From assembly GCA_933207985.1 (NCBI GenBank), contig OW240917.1, positions 122,614,471-122,678,470 of the forward strand: DNA of 64,000 nucleotides. The letters are read 5' to 3'. The DNA is from Pelobates cultripes (taxonomy: Eukaryota; Chordata; Amphibia; Anura; Pelobatidae). Of the stretch, positions 1 to 11,507 are shown in pieces. The notes under the pieces were generated by a model. That model was not told the origin of the DNA and ran no database searches. It saw nothing but the letters and a program-made list of their open reading frames with translations. A program made the position numbers and the translations under genes. Within the stretch, counting starts at the first letter, position 1; each line of letters opens with the position of its first letter.

Positions 1-825
1 CATTATGTAGCTGTGATAAGAGTCAGTTTATCTTGTTTGTTGTTTCAGAAAAATGTTTAAACAGAGCAATATATTGTGAAAATGTTATCATAGATGGATA
101 TATATATATTTTTTTATCAATTAATGAATTCCCTACCAAAACGTTTGGAGCCATAATATATGGGATAACGTAACCAGGCCACCACAACCCCTCCAACAAA
201 GATCCAAGAAATCAGAATTTAATTTATTAAATTTCTATAAACAATAACAGGGTGCCATAATCATTATATAATTACCAATCTGAGGAGTTCATTAAATCCA
301 AAACCGCAGGGAGCCAGTGGTGTGCAGCATGGTGTGTAAAAACTAGCTAGCCTGCACTTATTTAACACTATGTATTCCACTCATCCATTCACTTATTTTT
401 TAATTTATGAAGTCTCAAAGAGGCCAGGTACCCATGGTACAAAATCTTATAATGGTTTTCAATATGGTAATAATTAAGAGCTAATAATATTTCTAGCCAC
501 TTTTTCATTTCTCACTTTAATTCCAATTTGATTTCTCAAGCTAAAATGTAGTCCAGTTTGGGTCCCAGAATTAAAAAGGGGAATAGCATATATAATTGGT
601 CCCCTTTTGATTTTGGCTGAATAAGTAAATTTTTGTCCAGATTGGTATTTTACATTTTTTTTAATTTTTGGTTCAGGTTATGGATCAAGTGTTCTCAGCA
701 ATTACGGAGTGCCAGGAGGCTCAAGCCTCATCCAAATCATATCTTGCTTGTATTTTTTCGAATGACAATAATGAATAGCTATCAGAAAAGGATACAACAT
801 TAAATATTAATTTAGAATGCCAATC
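1..825. other. AT-rich intergenic DNA, nothing recognised
   Basis: No ORF of note, no clear inverted or tandem repeat and no family motif is visible. Composition is AT-rich like other non-element stretches of the window. Confidence 0.6.
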
Positions 826-1316
826 AATGTGTCCTGTGGTCATTGCTGTCGCCCAGGAGTGATGGGAGTGAGCGCATTACTTCTCTTTTTGTATTTGTAT
901 TCACTTTTTGTATCACACAGCTATGTTACAATGCTGCCGCCCATCCCATGTGTTCCCTATTAAGGGTTAATAAGTATATAAGGGTGTATATATAATATAC
1001 CCCTCTCTGTCTCAGTAGAGATATATTTGCCAGAGGCTCAAGGAAGCAAGGTGAAAGGTCAGTGTAGGACTCGCTTAGGGGGTCGGCCTTGATGTTGGCA
1101 GGCGGGCATTCCCTCCAATGGCCTTTGGAGTAACTAAATGACCTCCATTTGTTTAAATATACATAGGGATTTAGGAGGGAGTGCGGGTAACTTTTTCTTT
1201 GGTTTTTACTGTATGTATTGGGGCTGTATGTAATGTGTACTGTGGTCGTTGCTGCCGCCCAGGAGTGATGGGAGTGAGCGCAGGACTTTCTTTTTGTATT
1301 TATATCCATTTAGGGC
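826..1316. repeat. Tandem repeat, period about 406 bp (1.2 units)
   Basis: A segment of about 80 bases starting at 826 recurs at 1232, sharing CAGGAGTGATGGGAGTGAGC with few differences, so the period is about 406 bp. The body of the unit (about 890-1200) is recognisably similar to 62895-63345 near the other end of the window, including the phrase AATGGCCTTTGGAGT. This indicates a dispersed family with tandem structure. The short ORFs crossing it do not resemble a protein family. A satellite or a repeated 5' promoter region of a transposon are both possible. Confidence 0.65.
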
Positions 1317-1329
1317 CCAGTGATGATTC

Positions 1330-3830
1330 AGGATTGGCGTGTAGGGTTTATCCTTTCTCCCCACTGCTCCTTCAAACCTCTACCCACCCACCCTTCCCTC
1401 TCTTTCTCCTCCTTTGAAATTCACTCAATTTGCTTATTCAAACCCATATCTGTAAACATTGCAGTTATTTATCAGCCCCCAGGTTCTCCTCATCGCTAGC
1501 TTGACCATTTTGCTGCCTGGCTTCCTTACTTCCTCTCAAGCAATATCCCATCCCTAATTCTAGGGGATTTCAACATTCCCATTAACCCACTATTGTGCTT
1601 AGTAGCCTCAAACCTTATTTCAATCACCTCCTCCCTTGGGCTATCGCAATGGGCTAATTCTCCCACACATGTAGCTGGCAATACCCTAGATATTATTTTT
1701 TTCAAATGCATGCTCAGTCTCCAATATCTGTAATACTTCAATTCTTCTATCAGACCTCTACCTCATGTAATTTGTTCTCGAGTGCCCCTACACCCAATAC
1801 CCTCAACCTAACCTCCTGCAACTCAGGAGGAATCTGAATTATCTTGACATCCAAACTCTCATCCATCCCTACCTTCTCCTGTCCCTCTCTGGCTACATCC
1901 TCATATAATGCTACCCTCACCTATGCCCTTGATGCTGCAGCCCCACTCCAAGCACGCTCCTCAAGGAGGGCGTGCATCCAACCGTGGCACACTAAGTCAA
2001 CCTGCTACCTGCAGAGATGCTCCCGTTCAGCTGAACGCTGCTGGAGGAAGTCTTGCACCTTGTCAGACTTTCTACACTATAAATTTGTCTTATACAGTGC
2101 ACCCCTCACCCATGCTAAACAGTCCTACTTTTCTTTTCTCATTAGTTCATGCTATCACAATCCTAGGTATCTCTTTAATACTTTTAACTCTCTTCTTTGC
2201 CCTGATGTGGCCACCCCAGTAACTAATCTTTCAGCTGATAGCTTTGCATGTTACTTTACTGGCAAGATTAAACAGTTAAGGAATGAATTCTCCCCCCTTC
2301 TACCCCCTCTATCTCAACCTCACTTGGACCATACCATCTCAACCCTCCAAGACTTCCCTCCAGCTACTGAACAGGAGGTGGCTGCGCTTCTCCTCTCCGC
2401 TCGTCCCACCACCTGTCCGCTTGATCCAGTACCTTACAACCTCATCAGAGCTCTCACCCCTTGTCATATACACATCCTAAATTGCTCTCTTTCATCTGGT
2501 GTTGTCCCTGCTCCCCTTAAACATGATACTTCTAAAAAGTCTTGTCTTTATTCGTATGACTCACTTACTAAATTCCAACTTCCTCCTCGATCCTCTTCAA
2601 TCTGGCTTTCGCCCCATCCACTCTACTGAGACTGCTCTTATTAAAGTTACAAATGACCTAATCACACCCACATCCAAAGGCCACTACTCCATACTAATTC
2701 TTCTTGACCTCTCTGCTTCCTTTGACACTGTTTATCATGGCCTCCTACTCCTTACTCCTCAATCTCATGGTCTCTGTAACACAGGCCTCTCATGGTTCTC
2801 CTCCTATCTCTCCCAACGCTCCTTTAGTGTCTCTTTTTCAAACAGCACCTCCTCTCCTCATCCTGTCTTAGTTCGAGTCCCTCAAGGTTCAGTCCTTGGT
2901 CCCCTTTTGTTCTCTTTCTATACTGCCTCTCTTGGCAAACTCATTAATTAATTTGGATTCCACTACCACATGTACGCTGACGACACCCAGATTTATCTCT
3001 CCTCCCCTGACCTCTCCCCTGCTGTCCTACAACATGTCACCAATTGCCTTTCTTCTATCTCTGATTGGATGTCCTATCACTTTCTGAAACTCAATCTATC
3101 TGAAACTGGGTTTCTTAGTTTTCCTCCTCATAACACTGATCCTCCTCCTTCACTCTCCCTGCAGATTGATGGTACATGCCTCACCCCATCCTTTCAAGCT
3201 CACTGTCTTGGTGTCACTTTTGATCCTGGCCTCACCTTTGCGCCTCATGTCCAGTCTGTTGCTAAAACCTGTTGATTCCAACTTAAAAACATTTCCCACA
3301 TATGCCCCTTTCTTACGCAAGATGCTGTCAAGGAGCTTGTTCATGCTCTAGTAATCTCTAACATTGATTACTGTAATTCTCTCCTAATTGATCTCCTCAG
3401 AAGCTGTACTGCCCCCCCTACAACCTGTTAAGGCTGATATTTCTCTCCTGTCGCTCCTCTCACACCTCACCCCTCTGTCGATCCTTACACTGGCTTCCTG
3501 TCATTGATTTTTACAGGTGTCAATTTAAAATACTAACCCTTAACTGTAAAGCTCTAACCAACTCTAGCCTCTCTTACAGTTCTTCACTGATTCATAGGTA
3601 TGCCTCTCTCGGTCTCTCCGCTCTACTGGTGACCTTCTCCTTTCTGCTGCTCGCACCCTTACTGCAAAATCACGCCTGCAAGACTTCTCACTGGTGGCTC
3701 CTGTCCCTTGGAACAGCCTGCCTAAGCCTGTCAGACTCTCCATTAGTCTTCAGTCCTTTAAGAAGTCCCTCAAAACCCATCTTTTCAGGAATGGTTATGG
3801 CCTCCAAGAGTAACTTCTATCTCTCAAACC
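1330..3830 (+). pseudogene. L2 ORF2 remnant (endonuclease-reverse transcriptase), copy A
   Basis: Endonuclease traces lie at 1330-1760, including a frame with LGDFN-like coding. The linker and fingers read openly at 1844-2629, and the palm reads in frame from about 2580 to 3275 except for a TAA at 2949-2951. The palm keeps the [10 protein letters not shown] box, the [12 protein letters not shown] box and the catalytic YADD (about 2973-2984). Compared with copy C, about 90 bases encoding the [10 protein letters not shown] region are missing near 2525-2560, which by itself would inactivate the enzyme. C-terminal coding is recognisable in shifted frames to about 3830. There are several frameshifts and stops. 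The family cleaves target DNA and primes reverse transcription there. Confidence 0.85.
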
Positions 3831-4101
3831 TTCCTCTCGCTCTCTCCTATAGGGCCACACTCCACTCTCACCTCCAGCTCTGCTACTTTCCCACCATGTC
3901 TATTTGCTGTCTCTCTCAACACCCTTCCTTTTGTGTTTTTATACCCCACCTCCTCTAGAATGTAAGCTTGTTTGAGCAGGCTACTCAACTACCTATTGTT
4001 GCTGTTACATTTTGTTATTGTCTCATTTGGTAAATTACCCTTTTATTGTAAAGCTCTGCGGACTAAGCTGGCGCTACATAAATACCAATAATAAAATAAC
4101 G
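1330..4101 (+). mobile_element. L2-clade LINE, copy A, 5'-truncated
   Basis: This is a non-LTR retrotransposon remnant. It begins inside the endonuclease domain (matching about 10970 onward of the better copy at 10.4-13.8 kb) and runs to a typical L2 3' tail: a TGTAAGCTTGTTTGAGCAGG-type segment, then a GGCGCTACATAAATA segment, ending in short AAT repeats at about 4090-4101. Copy B begins immediately afterwards with an internal L2 segment, so the two copies abut head to tail. No target-site duplication could be identified. Confidence 0.85.
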
Positions 4102-4374
4102 TTATCACCTGCCCTAGCTCTGCAACCTTCCTCTACAACTTCAGCCTCTCCTCTAAGCTAGATATCATGGCACCTCCTATATTTAAACATTGTACATGAA
4201 CCCGGCTACAACCCTGGCACATTAAGCTGGCCAGAACACTGCTGGAGAAAGTCTCATTCTGACTTTGACTTCTTCCACTATAAATACAATGAGGGGAAAA
4301 AATATTTGAAAGCACATGTACAGGCCCGTCTGAAGTTTGCCAATGAACATATGACTGATTTATAAGAGAACTGG

Positions 4375-5152
4375 GTGAAAGTGTTGTGGTCAGATGAGAC
4401 CAAAGTCGAGCACTTTGGCATCAACTCAACTTGCCGTGTTTGGAGGAGGAGGAATGCTGCCTATGACCCCAAGAACACCATCCCCACCGTCAAACACGGA
4501 GGTGGAAACATTATGCTTTGGGAGTGTTTTTCTGCTAAGGGAACAGGACAACTGCACTGCATCAAAGGGGTGATGGACAGGGTCATGTATTTATTATTAT
4601 TATTATTATTATTGCCATTTATATAGCGCCAACAGATTCCATAGCGCTTTACAACATTATGAGAGGAGATTTAACTATAAATAGGACAATTACAAATAAA
4701 CTTACAGGAACAATAGGTTGAAGAGGACTCAATCGAGCTTACATTCTATAGGAGGTGGGGTGTAAAACACAGTAGGACAGAACCATCAAATCTTGGGGGA
4801 GAACCTCCTTTCCTCAGCCAGGGCATTGAAAATGGGTCGTGGATGGGGATTCCAGCATGACAATGACCCAAAACACACAGCCAAGGCAACAGATGAGTGG
4901 CTTAAGAAAAAGCACATAAAGGTCATGGAGTGGCCTAGCCAGTCTCCAGACCTTAATCCCATAGAAAATCTGTGGAGGGAGCTGAAGGTTTGAGTTGCCA
5001 AATGTCAGCCTCGAAACCTTAAGGACTTGGACAGGATCTGCAAAGAGAAGTGGGACAAAATCCCTCCTGCGATGGGTGCAAATCTGGTGGCCAACTACAA
5101 AAAACGTCTGACCTCTGTGATTGCCAATAAGGGTTTTGCCACCAAGTACTAA
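4375..5152 (+). pseudogene. Tc1-like transposase, N-terminal deletion, interrupted
   Basis: Cut-and-paste DDE transposase of the Tc1 family. The frame from 4375 shows [13 protein letters not shown] (first catalytic Asp), then [18 protein letters not shown]. It is cut at about 4590 by an L2-tail insertion and resumes at about 4782 with [27 protein letters not shown] (second catalytic Asp) and [15 protein letters not shown] (third catalytic residue, Glu). A TGA follows LKV at 4991-4993. Coding similarity continues to a stop at 5150-5152. The paired and HTH DNA-binding domains are absent. The gene is dead, although all three catalytic residues are still readable. Confidence 0.9.
4590..4781 (-). 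mobile_element. Inverted L2 3' tail inserted in the Tc1 transposase
   Basis: On the minus strand this reads as an L2 3' end: the CACCCCACCTCCTATAGAAT segment, then TGTAAGCTCGATTGAG, then GCGCTATATAAATGGC, then an AAT repeat. It matches the 3' ends of copies A and C in order. Removing it brings the two halves of the Tc1 transposase together (GTCATGTA joined to CCATCAAATC). It is an extremely 5'-truncated LINE insertion or a nonautonomous L2-mobilised element. I found no clear target-site duplication. Confidence 0.8.
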
Positions 5153-5379
5153 GTTGAAGGGGTAAAATACTTATTTCACTAATTGACATGCAAATCAATT
5201 TATAACTTTTTTGACATGCATTTTTCTGTTTTTTGTTGTTGTTGTTGTTGTTGTTGTTGTTATTGTGTCTCTTACTGTTAAAATACACCTACCATTAAAA
5301 TTATAGACTGATCATTTCTTTGTCAGTGGCCAAATGTTCAAAATCAGCAGGGGATCAAATACTTTTTTCCCTCACTGTA

Positions 5380-8045
5380 CATGCTACACTACTACAGTTT
5401 GGCTCTTTCAACCAAAAAAAGAAAACTATTTTAACACCCTCATAACCACGATCTCCCAAGAACCCAAACTCCTCTTTCATACTGTTACCTCACTTCTATG
5501 CCCTGTTGCTGCTTCTCCTCCGACTAACTTGAACCTGCTACAAATGAACCTTAATGAGATTTCTGTTATCAGAAAAGAGATCTCTAATGTCCTGCACCCT
5601 CCGCTGTTTTATGCTCACTCACACACACTACAACAGCAGAGGTTTCTGCTCTGCTTTGGTCCTCCAGCCACTTGTTCCCTCAATCCTTTTCCCTCACATC
5701 TCACTCACATTTTGTCTCCTTCTCTTGCTCTGCCCCTCCCTAAAATATTCAATCTCTTCCTCTCCTCTAGCATATTACCTTCACCATAAAGCATGCAATC
5801 ATCACTCCAATTCTAAAAAAACCCAACCTTGACCCTAACTCCCCATCCAATTACCTCCCTAACTTGCTACTACTCTTTACCTCCAAAATCTTTGAGAGAT
5901 TTTTGTACACTAGATTGACTGACTTCCTTGAATCCAACTCTCTCCTTTACCCACTTCAGTCCACATTCAGTGCTCATTACTCTTTCGAAACTGCCCTAAT
6001 CAAAGTATCCAATTATTTAATTGCTGCTACATCCAGTGGTCGCCACTCTCTCCTAATTTTCCTTGACCTTTCTGCTGCTTTAAACACTGTTGATCATCAA
6101 CAACTTCTTCTCATCCTCTGTAATCTCAGTCTACGACACTCTGCACTTTCCTGGATCGTCTACCTACCTCTCCCAGCGCTCTTTCAGTGTTTCTTTTTCT
6201 GTCTCTTCCTCTTCTCCTAATTTTTTACTCTCTGTTGGAGTTCCCCAAGGTTCTCTCCTTGGTTACCTCCTGTTCTTACTCTATACTGCTCTACTGCCTC
6301 TCTTGGTAAACTCATCAGCTCTTTTGGCTTACAATATCTTTTCTATGTGGATTCCACGGAAATCTGTCCTCTCCTGATCGCTCACCGTCCCCCTTGACTC
6401 GTGTCTCTGACTACCTCTCTGCTATACCTAACTGGATATATAAATGGCTGCTCATTTTCTTAAACTCACCTGTCCAAAACAGAACGTCTCATCTTTCCTC
6501 CCTCAAGTATTGCTACTCCTGTGTCTGTCAACAGCACTACTATCAGCTCTACCTCTCAGGATCACTGCCTAGGTGTTCTCTTTAACTCTAATCTACCATT
6601 CTGCCCTCAAATCAAGTAACTTGCCAAATCCTATCTCAAAAACATAGCCCCTGCCCCTATGTAACAGTGGATGTGATGTCAAAGTATTTGTCCATGCCAC
6701 TATTGTCTCTCGCCTTGACTACTGTAATCAGCTTCTCAGTGGTCTTATATGTTCCCACTTGGCCCTGGTACAGTCTATAAAGAATGTGGCAGTGAGGCTC
6801 ATCTTCCTGTCAACCCGCACCTCCGATGCCTCCCCTTCTGTACTATAATTACGTGTTAATGTAGTATTACTTTAGTTATATTGGAGGTTTAAAGCGATAT
6901 CACACATTAACCTCAGATTAATTGTTCGAGCATAGATTAGTGCTCTATATCAGGACTGTGCTGTATAATTACGCGTTATGTTGAATTACTTCAGTTATAC
7001 TGGATGTTTAAAGGGACACCTCCCATTACCTTAACTGTTAGAGCATGGATTAGAGCTCTGTATCGGGACGTCGACATGCACACTCTACAGTAGAGTTCAT
7101 ATCCTATAAACCGGGGGTTAACCCCTGGCTAGGTCGTTACTACATTGTCATACTGAATGGAGTCAGGCTATTGCAGCTGCTGAACAGGATTCCCTATGAT
7201 ATACCTATGTCCCTCAAACAACGGTTTGAGCACAGATTGGTGCACTCTATCATGGCCGTGACCCACACTTGTAGGGTTCATACTCCGGGCACCTGGGGTG
7301 AATTCCCTGCTATGTATACACTGCTCTATACTGCTGAATGGAGACAGGCTGTGGCAGCCTCTGTTAACTACAGGACAGAAATATCTCCCATGACAGTGAA
7401 TTAATTAGTGGGAGAGCTGATGGAGACTCTCTATCAGGGTGATGGTCAGCATGTAAGGATTCATACCCTGTGCACCCGGGAAGAGATATTGCGGCAGCCT
7501 CTGTTAACCGCTGGTCAGGATTTTCAACACTTCCTGCTTTAAGGAATATCTCCCTTGACAGTGAGTTATGCATGGAATAGCCTTCCAGCTGAAGTGGTAG
7601 AGGTTAACACAGTAAAGGAGTTTAAGCATGTGTGGGATAGGCATAAGGCTATCCTAACTATAAGATAAGGCTAGAGACTAATGAAAGTATTTAGAAAATT
7701 GGGCAGACTAGATTGGCCGAATGGTTCTTATCTGCCATCACATTCTATGTTTCTATGTTTCTTCTCTAAGTCCTTAGATTGGCTTCCCGTAAGATATAGG
7801 ACTCAATATAAAATTCTGGTATTTGCTTACAAGTCTCTACATAATGTTGCTCCTACCTATCCTCACTGATACACAAGTATGTCCCATCCAGGCTCTGCCA
7901 AAGATCTGCGTCTATTGTATGTTCATACTCACAGCTCTGACGCCTATCTTTAAGATTTCTCTAGGGCTACACCTTTCTTGTGAAACTCCCTTTCATGCTC
8001 TGTTAGACACTCACCCAGTTTCAGTTCCTTCTACAGATCATTAAA
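5380..8045 (+). pseudogene. L2 reverse transcriptase remnant, copy B
   Basis: RT coding resumes after the Tc1 insertion. The fingers region is open at 5334-5789 and the palm at 5864-6220, with [13 protein letters not shown] and [13 protein letters not shown] (the Asp of AFDTVDH is changed to Asn). The YADD segment near 6330-6360 is destroyed: the frame reads a degraded [10 protein letters not shown] instead. The C-terminal half is interrupted at about 6837 and resumes at 7763 with LDWLPVRYRTQYKILVFAYK. There are multiple frameshifts and stops, so no function is possible. It is more decayed than copies A and C. Confidence 0.8.
6837..7763 (+). mobile_element. Composite element: tandem-repeat head with a CR1 3' tail
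   Basis: The 3' part (about 7567-7763) is nearly identical to the end of the CR1 copy at 33189-33386: it encodes AWNSLPAEVVEVNTV, then the shared 3' UTR, then TTCTATGTTTCTATG repeats. The 5' part (about 6840-7565) does not match that CR1. It contains degenerate tandem blocks: a TATAATTACG-led unit at about 6843 and again at 6963, and GAGCA...GATT...GCTCT blocks near 6930, 7035, 7225 and 7415. L2 coding continues on both sides, so this arrived as one insertion. It resembles a nonautonomous CR1 that lost almost all of its coding region. Confidence 0.75.
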
Positions 8046-8398
8046 CAATCACTTCTGTAGGAAACCATATCAATTAAACTGTTAATAGCCTTCTCTCCCT
8101 GCATCTTGGTAACCCAGCCTACATCCTCTCCTACAACTGTGTAATCCAATAAACTAACCTTTCACTGTAAACTATTCTAGTAACCTACTTTGTACCGTAC
8201 ATGAAATACATTCTACCTTTACCTCTTGTGTTACCTTACACCACGCCCTCTAAAATTTAAACTAATTTGAGCAGGGCCTTCTACGCCCTCTGTTACCGTG
8301 TGTCCAACTCTTTTTTTTTTACAAATATATGTCTATTAGTCCACTTGCTGCACTGCGCTACAGAATGTGTTGGTGCTTCATAAATAATAATTATAATC

Positions 8399-9230
8399 AG
8401 TTTTTGGATGAAAACAATGTGATCAATTACAACATTCCTTATGTGGGTATTTATACTTATGTATTTTCATTTAAGATTTTTTTAAAGGTCTCTGCTTCTT
8501 GAAACTCTTTTCTTGTCCCTGGCCAAATCTTTAAACACATGCACAGCATCACCTAAATACTGACAGCGCCTGATATGTGTGTCTTTGCAGGCTCCTTCTT
8601 CATGGTCACAAGGGAATGGATGTGTAATGCTGAGCAGATACCAGCCAAGTAATATAATGCGGTGCCGTTAAGGACATTATTCATACTTGATGAACACATA
8701 CCTTTTCCACTGAAACACATACATTGCTGAAAGAAATGCATATATCATTTGCTAAAGCACATTTATTATAGGTGAATCTGTTCTTCAACTAATGAAACGC
8801 ATAGATCATATTGTAAAATGATCATTGAACATTGCAAAGATTTAACTATTTACTGATTACTGAGGATGGAGCCCAGCTATTGAACTATACAGATTTTGCC
8901 ATATATATATATATTCATATATATATATATATATATATATATAAGTTTAAAGCTTATGTTATTATTAAAAACTGAATTGTCATTTAAAAAAATATGAAAA
9001 AAACAAGCATGTTTTGATGCTAACGTCAACAGAAACATCTGATAAATTGTTTAAGTACCAGAAGAAAATATATATAATTTCCTATTACTCTATAAGCGAT
9101 TGGAGGGTCAATAATAGATAATATTGTATTTGTAGTCTGTTAGTTAACTATGCAATATGTATTACGTCATATATTCATAAAATATTTTACAAGAAATGAT
9201 ACATTGAGATTTCTCTCGTTTTCAAGCATG
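8399..9230. other. AT-rich intergenic DNA with a (TA)n microsatellite
   Basis: No gene is seen. A (TA)n run occupies 8900-8943 with one interruption near 8915. The rest shows no repeat family I recognise. Confidence 0.6.
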
Positions 9231-9232
9231 TC

Positions 9233-9440
9233 TTTATTGTGAATACCACATGACAGATCTAGAGAGTAAAAAGTATTTTAAGAACATAGGTAAAAGGGCA
9301 AAAGTGAATAAATGAGAACAAGCTATATGTCAGTGTAGCTGGTGCACAGTCGTACATACAGCAGACATGATAGGGGTGCGATATGTTTTCTCAAGCCCAC
9401 ACATGCTCAGCAGATGCAGTTGTGACTTCTATTAACAGCT
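9233..9440 (-). repeat. Possible minus-strand retroposon 3' end
   Basis: Read on the minus strand the segment ends with CACAATAAAGACATG, which contains an AATAAA polyadenylation signal. Similar minus-strand ends occur at 20410 and at the repeat pair 53333/55151. No coding sequence or tRNA promoter boxes were recognised. This is a weak call. Confidence 0.25.
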
Positions 9441-9871
9441 GTTGAGGTTCAGTGGATACGTGATAAATTTTCAGCACGGCATGCTGCTGTTTCCATAGGA
9501 ATTAGTTGTGCCACCAACAGAGTGATGTGCCATGTTTGTCATCCTTGCTGCTATGGGCACATTACTAGGAAATGTTGTAGTACTGTTTTGCAGCTTCTCT
9601 TTTAACTTTCTCTTCAAGCACTGCTCATATGGAATATAGACTGGGAAGGTGTTAGCAGGATTGGCAGACATACATTCGGATCTTGTTTACAGGTTGTGAT
9701 AAAGGCAATCGGTGAGAAGTTCCAGAAGGAAAGCTCAGCTTTTACCTTTAACAGCAATAATTAAATCTTCAATGTCAGGACAATTTTCAGTTTAGAAGAC
9801 TCAGGATTTTTATTAACATTCAGCCTGAGTTAAACCATGCCAAGATAATAAACACAGTTACTGCTTATACA

Positions 9872-9960
9872 AGGGTTATTTACTAAAGTAAAAATTCAAA
9901 GTGAATTCAAAGGGAATTTCAAATTTAACACCAGAGTATCCGAACTGAAAGCATATCTGA
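9872..9960. repeat. Half of a foldback MITE
   Basis: AGGGTTATTTACTAAAGTAA followed by AATTCAAAGTGAATTC matches the left arm of the complete foldback at 20195-20285. The right arm is missing and the sequence runs into unrelated DNA. It is probably a broken copy. Confidence 0.55.
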
Positions 9961-10501
9961 CTTAGAGAATGTTGTGTATTTATTTTAGGAATCGCCACAT
10001 ACTCTAAGTCGAAAGGTGTAATATATTTGATAATTTAACATACATGTATTAACTGTATACTGGTCATAAATGTAGCAGCATTATAGAGGATTTGTGTTTG
10101 TTTGTTTTTTTACAAAATACACTGGATATAAGGTACATGTCAAATATGCACTAAATTGGTAATATCACTTTCTCCCTATATTACCTTATCACTCCCTAAC
10201 CACCCCACCCCGCCCCACCCCATGCTCATTATTACATTTATAGATTGTCTGTCACTCCCAAATTTTAGATAAGTAAAAATAACAGGTGTACACACTGCCT
10301 CTTATTAGTACCTCTTATTAGTGGACTGCTGCACTTTCTTAACCCATACAACTTTATATTTACCCTACCTTCACCTGCTCTTGATATTCCAATTATTTCC
10401 AATTTACTTTTTCCCAGTTTAGTGATGATCTGTATTCTCCTCCTCTTTATTTCCTCCTTCTCCTTACACCTACTTCACTCATCCCCCATCCACATTTACA
10501 T

Positions 10502-10684
10502 ATGCCCCTCTCTGCTACACTCCCCCATCTCTCATCTCCTGCCTTGCACTCATTTTTCTACTCTCTCACTCCTACCCACAATCGCTCTCACCCTAGACCC
10601 AATGTATACAAAACCCATTCACACCGCCTGTCACTTTCTCTCCTCCTGCTTCTAGCAGCTGGTGATGTCTCCCAATCCAGGGCC
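10502..10684 (+). CDS. L2 N-terminal leader with a 2A-like motif (frameshifted)
   Basis: The frame opening at 10502 ends in a Leu/Ser-rich stretch (RLSLSLLLLLAAGDV) at about 10624-10669. Directly after it, in the endonuclease frame, comes PNPGP (10671-10685). Joined across a small indel in the C run at 10670-10673, the order GDV-S-(x)-NPGP follows the 2A-like core Asp-x-Glu-x-Asn-Pro-Gly-Pro, with Ser where Glu is usual. 2A-like sequences at N-termini of APE-type non-LTR retrotransposons, including CR1- and L2-related families, are described. There they act during translation to release the upstream peptide, or as a secretory leader. Activity here is not implied, because the frame is broken within the motif. 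Confidence 0.55.
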
Positions 10685-11498
10685 CTTCACCTTCTCTACA
10701 CACACTAAGAAAACCAGAAACCCCACAAACCTCATCACAATACCCCGCCCTTTACCCTCAATTATCAACATTCAGTGTGCACTCTGGAACGCCCGCTCCA
10801 CCAGTAATTTAAAATCAACATCCATGCATGACTTTTTCATCTCAAACTCACTCACACTACTTGCACTTACAGAGACCTGGCTGTCCCCCTCTGATAGCGC
10901 TACTCCTGCCTCTTTATGTTTTGGTGGGCTACAATTCTCTCACACTCCCAGACTCAACTGTAAAGGAGGCGGCGTAGGCATCCTTCTCTCCCCTCAATGT
11001 ACCTTTCAACCAATCATAACTCCCCCTGCCCTATCCTTTTCTTCTTTTGAAGTTCACACTGTCCGCCTATTTAAACCCACTCCTTTAAGAATTGCTATCA
11101 TCTACCGCCCCCCTGGTTATCCTAGACTATTCATTGAACACTTTTCTTCCTGGCTTCCCCACTTCCTCTCATCTAGCACTCCTTCCCTTATACTTGGAGA
11201 TTTCAATATCCCAATCAATAACCCCAATTGCACTGATGCCTCTCGTCTGCTCTCTGTAACCTCCTCCTTTGGCCTTACGCAATGGTCCAATCTAGCAACC
11301 CAAACAGCGGGAAACACTCTTGATCTTGCCTTCACCAACCTCTGTACTGCCTCTAACCTCTCCAATATTCCCTTTCCTCTATCTGACCACCATCTGCTGA
11401 CTTTTGACATTGGCATACCTAAGACCCAATTGACACCACCATCTGAACATCAATCTCACAGAAACCTCCAATGTCTTGACCTAATGTCCAAACTCTAA
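10662..11498 (+). pseudogene. L2 APE-type endonuclease domain
   Basis: Apurinic-type endonuclease that nicks target DNA to prime reverse transcription. Domain landmarks in order: IQCALWNARS (about residues 37-46), ALTETWLS with the metal-binding Glu (68-75), GGGVGILLS (102-110), IAIIYRPPG (144-152), LILGDFNIP with catalytic Asp/Asn (176-184), NTLDLAFTN (218-226) and LSDHHLLTF with the catalytic Asp-His (240-248). All catalytic positions look intact. The ORF opens from a GTG/ATG pair inside the 2A-like region and stops at 11496-11498, where the intact element would have read on into the linker. The same frame reopens in the RT ORF downstream. Confidence 0.85.
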
Positions 11499-11507
11499 TT
11501 TTACCTA

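Larger units (their letters stand above)
4287..5377 (+). mobile_element. Tc1-like DNA transposon inside L2 copy B
   Basis: The right terminal inverted repeat is clear at about 5330-5377 and ends CCCTCACTG. The left end CAATGAGGGGAAAAAATATT (4287) is its reverse complement with few differences. TA dinucleotides flank both ends (4285-4286 and 5378-5379), the standard Tc1/mariner target duplication, and L2 sequence continues across the site. After only about 25 bases of left TIR the element jumps to the middle of the transposase, so about the first half of the gene has been deleted. A (TTG)n run at 5234-5261 lies in the 3' untranslated part. Confidence 0.92.
4102..8398 (+). mobile_element. L2-clade LINE, copy B, with nested insertions
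   Basis: This 5'-truncated L2 copy starts in the linker between endonuclease and RT (matching about 11508 of copy C) and ends in a 3' tail ending TTCATAAATAATAAT at about 8398. It is broken by a Tc1-like transposon (4287-5377) and by a CR1-tailed composite element (about 6837-7763). L2 sequence resumes exactly where expected after each: at 5380 with the CAGTTTGGCTCTTTC segment and at about 7763 with the ATTGGCTTCCCGTAAGATAT segment. L2 sequence without the inserts totals about 2.3 kb. Confidence 0.85.

Noticed and set aside
7000..7030. Internal TTTAAAGGGACACCTC as a T2 MITE end
   Set aside because: It is part of a repeated unit of the composite element and has no partner end or TTAA pair.
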